This document shows, in pieces, positions 34,084-43,053 of a DNA stretch of 64,000 nt. Both the position numbers and the translations under genes were made by a program. Numbering within the stretch: position 1 is the first letter of the stretch; each line of letters begins with the position of its first letter. This DNA comes from Aneurinibacillus sp. Ricciae_BoGa-3 (GTDB taxonomy: Bacteria > Bacillota > Bacilli > Aneurinibacillales > Aneurinibacillaceae): assembly GCF_028421645.1 (NCBI RefSeq), contig NZ_CP116887.1:4156001-4220000 (forward strand), read 5' to 3'. The notes beneath the pieces are model-generated. The model saw only the letters and a program-made list of their open reading frames with translations. It ran no database searches and was not told where the DNA came from.

Positions 34084-37000
34084 TCAAAACTCCCATGCAG
34101 CTTTTTTCTTACCTCTGGAAGCAATATATTTGGGAGAAAGCATAAGCGCCTTTTCTACGCCTTCTTCCGCTTCCTTGGCGTTGGTGGGGTGAATCGCAAT
34201 TGAAATCTTCCGGTTGTCATGGTGAACAGCCTGTGCACGTGGAACGAATTGCTTGTTTGCTGCCTTCGGTTTCATAGCAGCAGAAGCAGCTGTCCGTGTG
34301 CCAAGTCGACCGGCTATTCCTCCGATTGTTCCACCTAGAATACTTCCAACAGCCGTTCCTAAAATGGGATTAGGAGCAAATTTAGATCCAAGAGAAGCGC
34401 CATACCGAGCTCCTGCCAGGGCACCACCAAGACTGAACACGGATTCCAGCGCAGCTTTCGCCTTATTACCGGCTTGCGCAATATCCATGAACTCACTGGT
34501 GATTGCAACAGGCATGGAGGCTCTTTTCAGCATGGCATAAGAAGCATGCCCCACGTATTCGCTCACTTCTTTTGCGGCATCTACAAGACCGGAAACGGTG
34601 TCTTTCCAGTCATATTGCTGTTGATTCGTGTAACCCTCCGTCTGTCTGCCAATAAGCGTTGTGCTTCCCAGTCCGCTTGCTCGTAATATAGCACCATTTG
34701 CGTGGTAATTGACTTTGCTATTAAAGGCACCTAAGTAATGGCCGGCCTGCTGCCATAATTGGATCCCTCTAGAACGGCGACCTGAAGACAGGGGAATCAC
34801 GGCCTCAGGTCCGGCTTCCCCAGCAATATCATAAGGACTAACCCAATGAGCAGAGTTAATAATGCCGCCATGAGACCCAAGAATATTCCCGTTGGCATTC
34901 ATTCGCGGCATCTTTGGAAAGTAAGAAGGACCGGTTGGTTTGTTCGTCACGCCATGATAAAACGCTGATGCTGCCATAGGAGCTGGTGTATTTAATGCAG
35001 GGTCCGAAGTAGAGAAACTTGGCATTTGAATGTGAATATTCGCCGCTTCCTGCATCTTTCTCAAAGCTGCTTCAAATGCTGGAAGGCCTGCCAAAACGCC
35101 ACTTGTCATGCCGGATATCATCTTTGTTCCCCATGCATTACCCTGGGAAGATATTTGTGAAACCTGGTTCATTGCCGCTTTGGTTTGTTCGGTGGACATG
35201 TGAAACTGTTGTGCCAGCTGTACCACTTGTTGTTTGGTGAAGGATGCAGTTTGTCCAGTGGATAAGCGGACTTGTGTCATGTCCTTTGAAGCGTCTTTGG
35301 TATCTTTGCTCCCTTTGGTCCACCAGCCAGATATGGAGTCTACTATTTTCTTAGTAAATCCACTCTGGTCAATCATGGAGCCAATATATTGACCTGCCAT
35401 GCCAGCGAGGGCTGATACAACCGGTCCACCGAGCAAGCCCACTCCGCCGCCAATAAGACCCAGCGTGGCAGCCGCGCCATTGTTGGAAATGGCTTGCTTC
35501 CATCCTCCTTGTTTATAATCCTGGTAGGCACCGTAAGCAGTCATACCAGCCCCTACTACTGCACCTGCTACACCAGCAACTCTTCCGGCTCTAGCAACTC
35601 GTGATATTTGCCTTGCCTCGAGTCCTGTGGTGGGAACAGCCGACCTCCTTCGAAAGATACGCTGTGCAAGAGTTCGTCTTTGTGGAGGTTCAGGAGGACG
35701 GCTCACGGTAAAACGACGCCTTTCACGATAAGTAATAGGTTCACGCTGAGCAGCACCACGGCGTCCGGATCCACCAACGTTTCTCCCCCTATTTGCGCCA
35801 ACCGCACTAGATACAGGACCATTAACATAAACACGAGCCGCATTTACTGACATGCTTGTCAAACGGTTGCGAGTCATCTGTCTGACGCCACGCTGCCCAC
35901 CCGATGAAGCTGGCTGCCTTTTGAACAAGGATACTGGATTAAGTAGTTTAGCTGCCAACTTAATGGCTTTAATGCTTGCTACTACACTTAAAGCTACTCC
36001 TGTCAGGGTCACTAATCCGGCCACGACACCAGCAGTTGCCGCTGCGAATTTTGCAATGGCAGGGTGGTTTTGAAGAACATTTATTAGTTTCGAAAGACCA
36101 TCTGTGAATGTCTTTAGCGCCGGTGTTGCCCACTGCATGAGTGGTTGACCTAACTGCAACCCTAATGTTTGAAGCTGAGATTGTGCAATATGGGATTGAC
36201 CAACAAAGGTTCCGCGAATCATTGCAATTTGCTGATGGAGACTCTTTTGAACATTCATTTGCTGTTTTAACTTCTCAAACATGTCTTTATGAGACGAAAT
36301 AATAGCAAAATCTTGCCCTTGTTCACCGTAAATTTTATTCATTAAAGCCGCCCATTCCAGTTCGCCATGCCCCTTTTTTATGTAGGCATCATGCTTTTGG
36401 GACAGTATTGGAATCATACTTTCATACGATTTAAGTTGATCGTGATTTTTAAGAAGGGCAGCACTACCAAAACCAATAATATTGTTGGTTAACTTACCTT
36501 TTTTATCTTTTGCAAAAGTAACATTATCGATTAGTCCCGCCTCATACATGGCCCCTAACTGTTTTTGACCACCTTTAGTATTTAGGTACTTGTAGGGATT
36601 AATCCGTTCCGCAAAATCTTTGATATGGGTACCGGCCATTGACCCTTCCATACCGGCGCGCGCCGCCAAACCGGATGCCATTAGCAAATCATTTTCATTC
36701 CACCCTAAGTTTTTCACTACCGGCATGGAATATTTAAATGTTTCACCCAGCGATTCAGAAGAAGCGTGGGTAACACTAATGACTCGGCTCATGGTATCTG
36801 CAAACTTAGCCATTCTAGCTTCGCTATTCGTTATTCGTGCGTCCTCAGCCATCCTCGCAAAGTTATAAGCCGTTTGATTCGCCGATGAGGATTTCCCCAT
36901 CCCTACCTCTACTTCTGCCAGGTAGGTAGATTCTTTCATTACTTTAGGGAGTGCTTGACGCGAAATACCGGCATGAGCCAGTTCAACCCCGATTCCCAAT

Positions 37001-37398
37001 GTTTCTTTCTGCGAAAACAAAGTTTGCTGGGAAAGCGTCTGTGCAGTTTTTGTAATCTCCTGCAGTTTAGAATCATCAATATTTAAGCCATACACACTGC
37101 TGAGTTGGACCATTTGCATCTGAACTTCGCCTGCTTTTTTAGCCAGCTCTGAAAGGCCTCCGAGCATTTCTTTTCCGGTCCATGCCAAGCCGACACCGGC
37201 AAATGCTTGTTTCAGCAAACTTCCAGCCTCTTTTATATCTTGCTGCCATGATTTAAAAGGGCTATTTCCTCCCATCTCACTGCTCATACTACGTGTAGAA
37301 TCTCTCAGACCTCTTATATCGTTAACAGCCTGGCGAATCGATGGAGACATATTATTCCTCGCCTGTAGCACAAGTGAAACGGTAAAATCTCTTGCCAT
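34084..37398 (-). CDS. phage tail tape measure protein
   Basis: The 1,104-residue protein has the TP901-type core (about 120-330): SQQTLFSQKETLGIGVELAH, ASESLGETFKYSMPVVKNLG (here ASSESLGETFKYSMPVVKNL), ASGLAARAGMEGSMAGT. Hydrophobic and basic segments follow, then a C-terminal Gly/Ala-rich region. Its length sets the tail length. ATG 37398 follows AAAGGAGGGA; the frame opens at 37452 without one. It is longer than PBSX XkdO-type genes only moderately. Confidence 0.93.
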   Translation of the reverse strand: MARDFTVSLVLQARNNMSPSIRQAVNDIRGLRDSTRSMSSEMGGNSPFKSWQQDIKEAGSLLKQAFAGVGLAWTGKEMLGGLSELAKKAGEVQMQMVQLSSVYGLNIDDSKLQEITKTAQTLSQQTLFSQKETLGIGVELAHAGISRQALPKVMKESTYLAEVEVGMGKSSSANQTAYNFARMAEDARITNSEARMAKFADTMSRVISVTHASSESLGETFKYSMPVVKNLGWNENDLLMASGLAARAGMEGSMAGTHIKDFAERINPYKYLNTKGGQKQLGAMYEAGLIDNVTFAKDKKGKLTNNIIGFGSAALLKNHDQLKSYESMIPILSQKHDAYIKKGHGELEWAALMNKIYGEQGQDFAIISSHKDMFEKLKQQMNVQKSLHQQIAMIRGTFVGQSHIAQSQLQTLGLQLGQPLMQWATPALKTFTDGLSKLINVLQNHPAIAKFAAATAGVVAGLVTLTGVALSVVASIKAIKLAAKLLNPVSLFKRQPASSGGQRGVRQMTRNRLTSMSVNAARVYVNGPVSSAVGANRGRNVGGSGRRGAAQREPITYRERRRFTVSRPPEPPQRRTLAQRIFRRRSAVPTTGLEARQISRVARAGRVAGVAGAVVGAGMTAYGAYQDYKQGGWKQAISNNGAAATLGLIGGGVGLLGGPVVSALAGMAGQYIGSMIDQSGFTKKIVDSISGWWTKGSKDTKDASKDMTQVRLSTGQTASFTKQQVVQLAQQFHMSTEQTKAAMNQVSQISSQGNAWGTKMISGMTSGVLAGLPAFEAALRKMQEAANIHIQMPSFSTSDPALNTPAPMAASAFYHGVTNKPTGPSYFPKMPRMNANGNILGSHGGIINSAHWVSPYDIAGEAGPEAVIPLSSGRRSRGIQLWQQAGHYLGAFNSKVNYHANGAILRASGLGSTTLIGRQTEGYTNQQQYDWKDTVSGLVDAAKEVSEYVGHASYAMLKRASMPVAITSEFMDIAQAGNKAKAALESVFSLGGALAGARYGASLGSKFAPNPILGTAVGSILGGTIGGIAGRLGTRTAASAAMKPKAANKQFVPRAQAVHHDNRKISIAIHPTNAKEAEEGVEKALMLSPKYIASRGKKKAAWEF

Positions 37399-37449
37399 AC
37401 TGTCCCTCCTTTCTCCACTGCTTGCTTCAGCACTCAGAACATGAATGCT

Positions 37450-37481
37450 CAAACAAACAAAGGACGCTCAATTGGCGTCCT
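37450..37481 (-). terminator. hairpin overlapping the frameshift-product stop
   Basis: On the minus strand GGACGC-caattga-GCGTCC is followed by TTTGTTTGTTTG. The loop contains the TGA stop of the chaperone frameshift product. It could attenuate transcription into the tape-measure gene. Confidence 0.55.
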
Positions 37482-37961
37482 TCGCGTTTTCTATCTGCTT
37501 TGCTTCTTCCTCACACAACCACTCGAATGATTCCCATATCGCTTCCTTTTGCTGCTCAGGAAGCGTTAACCAGCAGTCGTAGTCGATCCGGCCGTCGAGT
37601 TGGATAAATCGGTAGAGGTCGAGCTCCCCAGCAAAAAAGCTGCAGCTTGCTTGGCAGATGAGCGTTTTTCATCAGTCATACCAAACATCTGAACAAAAAC
37701 TTCTGTATAAAATTGAACGTCTCCATCATCCCAGGCATTAAATACATTTTTAAAGTTTACATCCGGATCCGCACCGTTCACTTTCACCAGACATTTTGCT
37801 CGAATACCGTTCTCTACTTGGATTGAGCCTTTGGTAAACTGCTCATCATTAATCTCAATGGCGTCCATTACGTTTGCTCGGTCTAATCCGGTAGGGCGTC
37901 GAAAATAAACTTCTGCTCCAGATGGTAATGTGAGTGGTCCGTATACTTTTTGATCTGCCAT
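37468..37961 (-). CDS. tail assembly chaperone, -1 frameshift fusion product (gpGT-like)
   Basis: The heptamer T-TTT-TTG at 37638-37632 (minus strand) lies in phase with the upstream frame at codons 108-110. Slipping back one base continues AFL-AGELDLYRFIQLDGRIDY and so on to TGA at 37470-37468, ending EEEAKQIENAKDAN. This makes a fusion of about 164 residues, the classic G/GT arrangement: a minor longer chaperone binds both tape measure and tube. The overlapping second frame has no own start with a ribosome binding site. Confidence 0.85.
37566..37961 (-). CDS. tail assembly chaperone, zero-frame product (XkdN-type/gpG-like)
   Basis: The 131-residue protein begins MADQKVYGPLTLPSGAEVYF and lies between the tail tube and the tape measure, the fixed place for tail assembly chaperones. 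Its last 20 residues are Ser/Thr-rich and follow a slippery TTTTTTG, so they are probably the low-value zero-frame end. Confidence 0.85.
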   Translation of the reverse strand: MADQKVYGPLTLPSGAEVYFRRPTGLDRANVMDAIEINDEQFTKGSIQVENGIRAKCLVKVNGADPDVNFKNVFNAWDDGDVQFYTEVFVQMFGMTDEKRSSAKQAAAFLLGSSTSTDLSNSTAGSTTTAG

Positions 37962-38003
37962 GTTTATTCATCCTCCAAAGTTAGTAGATTTTAGTTTTTG
38001 AGA

Positions 38004-38435
38004 TTAAGCAATACCTTCGGCTTTATACGTAAAGTCACTATCGACGACAGCTTTACCAGATTTCATTGTCAGACTTAGTTCTGGAATGATTACGTTTAAT
38101 AATTTAATTTGGCCGTTTAAACCCTTTTGAGGTGCATCAACCAATGTTGTCATGGTGAAACGAGGCTGTTGAGGAATTTTCACCCCACGTTGCATGCTAG
38201 GCGTTCCATAAACACGCTGAACAATGTCCATGTTAATCCAACCCTTTTTCAGCTTGCCATCAATCGTAATCTCACCATCTAGAATCATAGAGATACGTTC
38301 ATTCATCTCTAGGTAGGTCTCTGTATCGTTTTTAATATTGATGTCGCACTCCTGAAATTCTCCAACGAGCTCCGGCCCGTTTGGACCGACAAGAGTAACG
38401 GAAACATCATACCCCTGAATTGGTTGTTGGCTCAT
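38004..38435 (-). CDS. tail tube protein (XkdM-like)
   Basis: The 143-residue protein matches the XkdM/DUF2001 tube family: YDVSVTLVGPNGPELVGEFQ, LDGEITIDGKLKKGWINMDI, and PRFTMTTLVDAP. It polymerises into the inner tube of the contractile tail. Its first 29 bases overlap the ferredoxin gene in another frame. Confidence 0.9.
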   Translation of the reverse strand: MSQQPIQGYDVSVTLVGPNGPELVGEFQECDINIKNDTETYLEMNERISMILDGEITIDGKLKKGWINMDIVQRVYGTPSMQRGVKIPQQPRFTMTTLVDAPQKGLNGQIKLLNVIIPELSLTMKSGKAVVDSDFTYKAEGIA

Positions 38436-38694
38436 TCGGCTTCTCCTCCTTCACCTGATCTACTGCTTTGCTAATAATACCTAGAGGCACTGGCTCTACC
38501 TTTCCAGCAGTCACTGTTTCCTTTTCAACCGGTGCCATGCTAATTACATTAATCGGGCATGTTGGAATACAAAGCCCGCAGTCGATGCAATTTCCTTCAA
38601 CTTTGACCTTTGCTCCATCTGCTACCAAAACAGAAACCGGGCAAGAATCAAGACATGCCCAGCATCCGGTACAAAGTTCTCCAATTGTAATCAT
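38407..38694 (-). CDS. 2[4Fe-4S] ferredoxin-like protein inside the tail operon
   Basis: The 95-residue protein has two complete cluster motifs, CTGCWACLDSCP and CIDCGLCIPTCP, 20 residues apart, with eight cysteines as in bacterial 2[4Fe-4S] ferredoxins. A 40-residue acidic tail follows. AGGTGACCAA precedes ATG 38694. The gene lies 11 bp after the sheath stop and overlaps the tube gene start, on the same strand and with similar base composition, so it belongs to the tail operon. A role in tail structure, redox or as an acquired metabolic gene cannot be told from sequence. Confidence 0.85.
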   Translation of the reverse strand: MITIGELCTGCWACLDSCPVSVLVADGAKVKVEGNCIDCGLCIPTCPINVISMAPVEKETVTAGKVEPVPLGIISKAVDQVKEEKPNEPTTNSGV

Positions 38695-38705
38695 TTGGTC
38701 ACCTA

Positions 38706-40121
38706 CTATTCATTCCCGACTAAGCGGGTAATGCCATGGTCGATAAAATCAGCCGCATAAATCGGGCGAACACGGATTTTTGATTTACAAATGCGCGCCT
38801 GCACCAGCTCGGGTGTGTTGGTAGTCGAATCGCAAATGGTTGGCTTAAAATCGTAGATTTCACCATTGCTTTTCATAATAGCGAGCATAATATCAATTTG
38901 ATCCGCAATAGCTGCCCATAAAGCAGGAGTATTATCTTCCGAGATGGCCCACTGTGTGCCGCTGTACACCTGCATTTCGATCTTGTCAAAGATGCGACGG
39001 ATGTTAACCTGGTTCCACGCTGGATCACTCGAAAGTGTGACCCCATTACGGATTCGGAAGCCACGGCCGTTAACCGGGGTAATCGGCATGATGCGCCCTG
39101 TGGTTAATGTTTTCAATTCAGCCCCTGTCAGAAGCCGTTCAGTGGAAAGAATACCGGTAATTTCTTTATTACTTGGGCTGTTATGAGCCGCCAGTGTTGC
39201 AAGGCGACCCGCCAGATACCCATCTGGAGCCACATAGTTTCCTTGGTATTCCTGAGGTTCTAGCCAAGGATACGGCATAATGGCGCGCATGGTGTCCATG
39301 GTTGCAACTGAAGAAACCGCATCATTAGGAGCTGTCCCCTTCGCCGGATTAATAATTACCATCCGCAGGCCTTCCTCAAGTCCAGCGTTAGCCGCATGAG
39401 TCTGCAGGGCCGCTTGAACGGCGGCACTTGACTGTTGAGCCGCCAACACGAGGGACGTGTTACACGGCTCAACGATCCTCACTCCTGTTCGACTCCCATC
39501 AGACCCGATGGAACTAAGGATGTCAACGTCGGGGGGGTGGTTCAACCACCCCCGGGGGGGGGGGGGGGAAGAAAGGGGGGAAGGGAGGGGGGGCGGGCCG
39601 GGTGGTGTAAATACACCATCTTGGCCATCTTTCAGTCCATCTACATTGGTTAAATCAATGTTGTCATAGGAACGACTTTGACCTCCTGAAATCACAACTA
39701 GTTTTACGGTTCCATTTGACGTGCCGCTGACTACAGCAATCTTAATGCCCGTTGATTCCGTTCCGTTGGCCCACTTACCAGGAGAACTGGCCGTATAGGT
39801 TACACTGTCAGCCCCCGTTGCGTCTTTCAGCGTCAATTTTGCTGTTGCTATTCCGGTTCCGCCAACACGTACCACGTCGAAATCTGCAGCACCTTGGTTG
39901 AGGGATCCTTGTAAGGAAAGCCAGCCACTAAAAGCTGGGTCATATTCACCAATTAAGGACGCCGCTTGCTCGGCAGAACCGACTGAAATGCGCTGGTTTA
40001 CCGGACCTTTTGGAAAAGCGCCGACGATACTAATCTTTGATAGACTTACACCCGGCGTAGGCCGTGGTCCTGTGTTTGATTCGTCGATTCCTACGCGAGG
40101 AACGATATAATCTAGTGTCAC
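38706..40121 (-). CDS. tail sheath protein (XkdK-like), with a suspect internal segment
   Basis: The contractile sheath subunit has 471 residues in the given sequence. Signatures include PRPTPGVSLSKISIVGAFPK, the C-terminal PVNGRGFRIRNGVTLSSDPA and RRIFDKIEMQVYSGTQWAIS. The start is GTG 40121 after AGAGGTG. Around residues 170-198 the protein reads PPGPPPLPSPLSSPPPPRGW, encoded by a poly-G-rich tract (39527-39604) that has no place in a sheath. It is probably a sequence or assembly error, so the true length may differ. Confidence 0.88.
   Translation of the reverse strand: MTLDYIVPRVGIDESNTGPRPTPGVSLSKISIVGAFPKGPVNQRISVGSAEQAASLIGEYDPAFSGWLSLQGSLNQGAADFDVVRVGGTGIATAKLTLKDATGADSVTYTASSPGKWANGTESTGIKIAVVSGTSNGTVKLVVISGGQSRSYDNIDLTNVDGLKDGQDGVFTPPGPPPLPSPLSSPPPPRGWLNHPPDVDILSSIGSDGSRTGVRIVEPCNTSLVLAAQQSSAAVQAALQTHAANAGLEEGLRMVIINPAKGTAPNDAVSSVATMDTMRAIMPYPWLEPQEYQGNYVAPDGYLAGRLATLAAHNSPSNKEITGILSTERLLTGAELKTLTTGRIMPITPVNGRGFRIRNGVTLSSDPAWNQVNIRRIFDKIEMQVYSGTQWAISEDNTPALWAAIADQIDIMLAIMKSNGEIYDFKPTICDSTTNTPELVQARICKSKIRVRPIYAADFIDHGITRLVGNE
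39527..39604. other. poly-G-rich low-complexity tract next to a palindrome, likely artefact
   Basis: GGGGGTGGTTCAACCACCCCC (one perfect palindrome) is followed by a G-run of about 17, then further G-runs broken by single A or C bases. It sits inside the sheath coding frame without shifting it to a stop. Poly-G tails are a known sequencing artefact. Confidence 0.75.
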
Positions 40122-40127
40122 TTACTA

Positions 40128-40592
40128 TCACCTCTCTATATCAATGTCATTGCTAATAGAAAGAACCGTATTGGCCTGTTCGGGGCGCATACGGCTTTCG
40201 TAATACTCAACTTCGTATGTGATTTCCGCAAGATGAAGAAGTAAGCTGTTTTGTGCTTCGGTTGTTAAATAGTTGATTTCACTCACAAACCCGCCTATTA
40301 CACCGCCATTAAGGAGCCTTCCATCGTCACTTCCCAGAGATAAGCGAATCTCTTTTGCCAGCTGTCGGATTAACTTCTCTCCGATTGCCTGATCCTTATT
40401 TTTAAGCCAGCAGACAATCATTACCGTTGTATTGTTCGTATCTTCATCACGGTTCAGAGATTCATACTTTTCTTTGGGAATACCCAGACTAATCCCGGAA
40501 TCTTTCAGCGAAATAAACCCGTTCGCTTTATTCCAGTCCTTCACTTCCGAAAAAGCTGGGTCTGACTTCAAGTGATCATAAATAAGATCCAC
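40128..40592 (-). CDS. phage tail terminator/completion-type protein
   Basis: The 154-residue protein starts MDLIYDHLKSDPAFSEVKDW and has a mixed alpha/beta pattern with a helix EKLIRQLAKEIRLSL. It lies between the virion morphogenesis (gpG-like) gene and the sheath, where tail terminator or connector proteins are encoded. The family is not certain. Confidence 0.6.
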   Translation of the reverse strand: MDLIYDHLKSDPAFSEVKDWNKANGFISLKDSGISLGIPKEKYESLNRDEDTNNTTVMIVCWLKNKDQAIGEKLIRQLAKEIRLSLGSDDGRLLNGGVIGGFVSEINYLTTEAQNSLLLHLAEITYEVEYYESRMRPEQANTVLSISNDIDIER

Positions 40593-40597
40593 GATTT

Positions 40598-41200
40598 CTA
40601 TGCCTGATCACCCCCAATCATGTAGGCTTGAACTGCCCGCAGGATAAATGTTTGATCCTCATTTTGCAGCATCAGATAAGGTCGTGCAGGTATCACAGAC
40701 TGCATCTTACGTATATATCCCCTACTCGTAGGAATGTATAGCGCATCAAAACGTTTGGGCCGTACTGTGCCACCTATTTGGTGTATTCTCGCATATACCA
40801 GAGGCGAACCGACTTCTACAGATGAATTGGTGACATTGCCAACCGTGATGCTCTTTTTCAAATCACCCGAGCGTTGTAAAATCTTCCCCCCGCTTACATC
40901 CCTTGCGATCTTTCTATTTTCAATCCCCTGTTTCCCTTTTGCCCCAGCTTTCTGCCAAGCTTTCGTGCTTCGGGCTTTATCTATTGCCTGGCCTTCATAA
41001 ATCATTTGGGTAAAAGAACTAAGTCGTTTCCACCCCGGCCTACCCTGATGCTCAAAGTTTTTCATAATACTTTGCTGCATAATATGGCCGATAACACCCA
41101 TCACTGGACGCATATTCATTCCACGCCTAGCCATTTCCTCCAGCTGCAGCTGCACAGCCGTTAAGCCTTCAACTACAATACGAAGATTCAATGGTTCCAC
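40598..41200 (-). CDS. phage virion morphogenesis protein (Mu gpG / P2 gpS-like)
   Basis: The 200-residue protein shows HQGRPGWKRLSSFT-type and KILQRSGDLKKSITV then VYARIHQIGGTVRPKR, the signature of the Phage_tail_S family needed for head-tail joining. It overlaps gp36-like gene by 13 bp. Confidence 0.88.
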   Translation of the reverse strand: MEPLNLRIVVEGLTAVQLQLEEMARRGMNMRPVMGVIGHIMQQSIMKNFEHQGRPGWKRLSSFTQMIYEGQAIDKARSTKAWQKAGAKGKQGIENRKIARDVSGGKILQRSGDLKKSITVGNVTNSSVEVGSPLVYARIHQIGGTVRPKRFDALYIPTSRGYIRKMQSVIPARPYLMLQNEDQTFILRAVQAYMIGGDQA

Positions 41201-41613
41201 CTTCCAAGGGCTTCATCTATCAAACTTTTTTGTCCATAGTTGGTTGAACGAACAGCCGGACGATAGCTAGATGACCCTTTACCTGCGGACAGGGGAACAT
41301 TAAAATCCAATTCCCCATTATCCATAATTCTTTCCATGGTGTTAACAGCACGCTTAAAGAGTAAATCACCATAATAGGTCTGCTCCTTGGACCGCTCGCC
41401 GGTATACTTATCTAAAATATAGCTGCCTGCTAAATCCGCGCATACAACTGCTATTACTCCTGGAATAGGGGCCGTAATGGGAGTAACATACCGTCGCGAC
41501 AGGCGACTATCCATGAAATCAGTCGCCTTTTTAATCGCCCAGGTAAAGTAATCATCATTTTCATCCCTAAACAATTCACTCAGCACTTCTACATCAGCTG
41601 GTAGGCAGTACAT
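41188..41613 (-). CDS. Mu gp36-like protein (DUF1320)
   Basis: The 141-residue protein begins MYCLPADVEVLSELF and has AIKKATDFMDSRLSRRYVTP and GVIAVVCADLAGSYIL, matching the Mu gp36/DUF1320 head-tail connector family. It follows the capsid gene by 11 bp. Confidence 0.85.
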   Translation of the reverse strand: MYCLPADVEVLSELFRDENDDYFTWAIKKATDFMDSRLSRRYVTPITAPIPGVIAVVCADLAGSYILDKYTGERSKEQTYYGDLLFKRAVNTMERIMDNGELDFNVPLSAGKGSSSYRPAVRSTNYGQKSLIDEALGRWNH

Positions 41614-41623
41614 CCCACTTCAC

Positions 41624-42640
41624 CTACGCTACTTTCGCCGTTACAATCCAGTTCGGATGGAACATGCGAGGCAGGCCATAGATACCAACCGTTAAGTCAA
41701 GGTGTGGGTTTTTCTCCGCCTGTGATTTATCCTCAATCAACGCAAATTTACCTGGCTGTGGATTTCCTACACCACCATTGTGGAGTGTGATTGTTGAAAC
41801 GAAGTCCATCATTTTTTCACCCGGGTAATCACCAATGATGATAAATTGATTATCCGGGATAAACAGCTGGAAGTTCTTGCTCTCATCCAGGTATCCCTCG
41901 TCGTACATTTCAAATTCAAGGTTCGGAATAAGGATTTTCAAACCTTCGGCCACATTAGACAGGCCAGTTAACTGTACGTTATAACGTTTCAGTAGCTCAC
42001 GGAAGTTGGCATTGGTGCTCAGAAGTTTTGCCACCGATGCGTTGAAATACGCTTTGCGCGGCTTGGCCCCGGTTCCCCTGTAAAGCAGAATCCAGTCGTT
42101 AATGTCCGCGATCGGGTCGGAGTTCTTGGTATCACTCCATTTTTGCCCTGTCACCGCACTAATGTCTTTCTTGTTGCTGTCAGGAATCTTATAATCCACA
42201 GCGTATTGCACACCATTATCGTCAATGTTTAGGGTTCCGTTGATTACAGCCTGCCATGTTAACCACTCCAGGCGTGTTTCCAGCCGTGTATCCATGTGAA
42301 TTGAGCGCTGAGCTACAAGGTCGCGCCCTGCACGCTGGTTGTAGGATCCCGCTTGGCGTGCATACAGGAGTTCCTGCTCATTAATGCGGTATGTTTCCTT
42401 CCAATAAGCCGTACCAAAACGCTTCGTATCCATTACCGGCACGTTAATGGTACTCGGCTCGGTACCGATTTGATGCGGCTTAGTCATACCGAAGGATGGA
42501 TAAAGCACATCATACTGAATATCCAGCACATACTCGGGAACAATTGGGCAAAATTGACGCCCAATAAACATCGAAGGGTCTACAACCCGGTTTCGGACAA
42601 TGTGGGTAATCTCTTGTGTAGTCGGAAATTGTAATGTCAC
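41624..42640 (-). CDS. major capsid protein (lambda gpE-like family)
   Basis: The 338-residue protein has the Phage_cap_E pattern: THIVRNRVVDPSMFIGRQFC, TKRFGTAYWKETYRINEQEL and a C-terminal GIYGLPRMFHPNWIVTAKVA. It forms the HK97-fold shell, with the decoration protein encoded just upstream. Confidence 0.9.
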   Translation of the reverse strand: MTLQFPTTQEITHIVRNRVVDPSMFIGRQFCPIVPEYVLDIQYDVLYPSFGMTKPHQIGTEPSTINVPVMDTKRFGTAYWKETYRINEQELLYARQAGSYNQRAGRDLVAQRSIHMDTRLETRLEWLTWQAVINGTLNIDDNGVQYAVDYKIPDSNKKDISAVTGQKWSDTKNSDPIADINDWILLYRGTGAKPRKAYFNASVAKLLSTNANFRELLKRYNVQLTGLSNVAEGLKILIPNLEFEMYDEGYLDESKNFQLFIPDNQFIIIGDYPGEKMMDFVSTITLHNGGVGNPQPGKFALIEDKSQAEKNPHLDLTVGIYGLPRMFHPNWIVTAKVA

Positions 42641-42670
42641 GTAATTTCACGCTCCTTTTTTTATAAACGA

Positions 42671-43039
42671 TTAAGACATGAGTAAAATATTTGGAATCGG
42701 TTCGCGGGCTTTGAGGTCTGTGATCGCGTCTGGATCCAGGCCGATTAATCGATCTTTATAGAAAACACCTTCAACAAAGGCCGATACGTTTTGGGTTCCT
42801 GTAGAAGCTTCAACCGGTTCTGCGAGAATTACACGCGCCACTTCACTTCCATCGGTATTCGTATTGTTATAGGGAACATAGTGATTACTTGCTGTCACCA
42901 GTCCTAAAACTGTGCCGACATCAATGGCTGCAGCTGTTGGGGCTATAGTGATCCCCAATCGCACGTCCTCTTTAAGGACGGCACGTATCTCTTTCCGCTG
43001 GTAAGAATAAATATCTGAACTACCTGGTGTATTAGGCAT
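42671..43039 (-). CDS. head decoration protein (lambda gpD-like)
   Basis: The 122-residue protein includes LKEDVRLGITIAPTAAAIDV, GTVLGLVTASNHYVPYN and ARVILAEPVEASTGTQNVSA. These fit the HDPD/gpD family that stabilises expanded heads. Confidence 0.85.
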   Translation of the reverse strand: MPNTPGSSDIYSYQRKEIRAVLKEDVRLGITIAPTAAAIDVGTVLGLVTASNHYVPYNNTNTDGSEVARVILAEPVEASTGTQNVSAFVEGVFYKDRLIGLDPDAITDLKAREPIPNILLMS

Positions 43040-43053
43040 TGGTTAATTCCTCC

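Noticed and set aside
39435..39669. + strand Gly/Arg-rich frames around the poly-G tract
   Set aside because: They come from the suspected artefact and the complement of the sheath gene.
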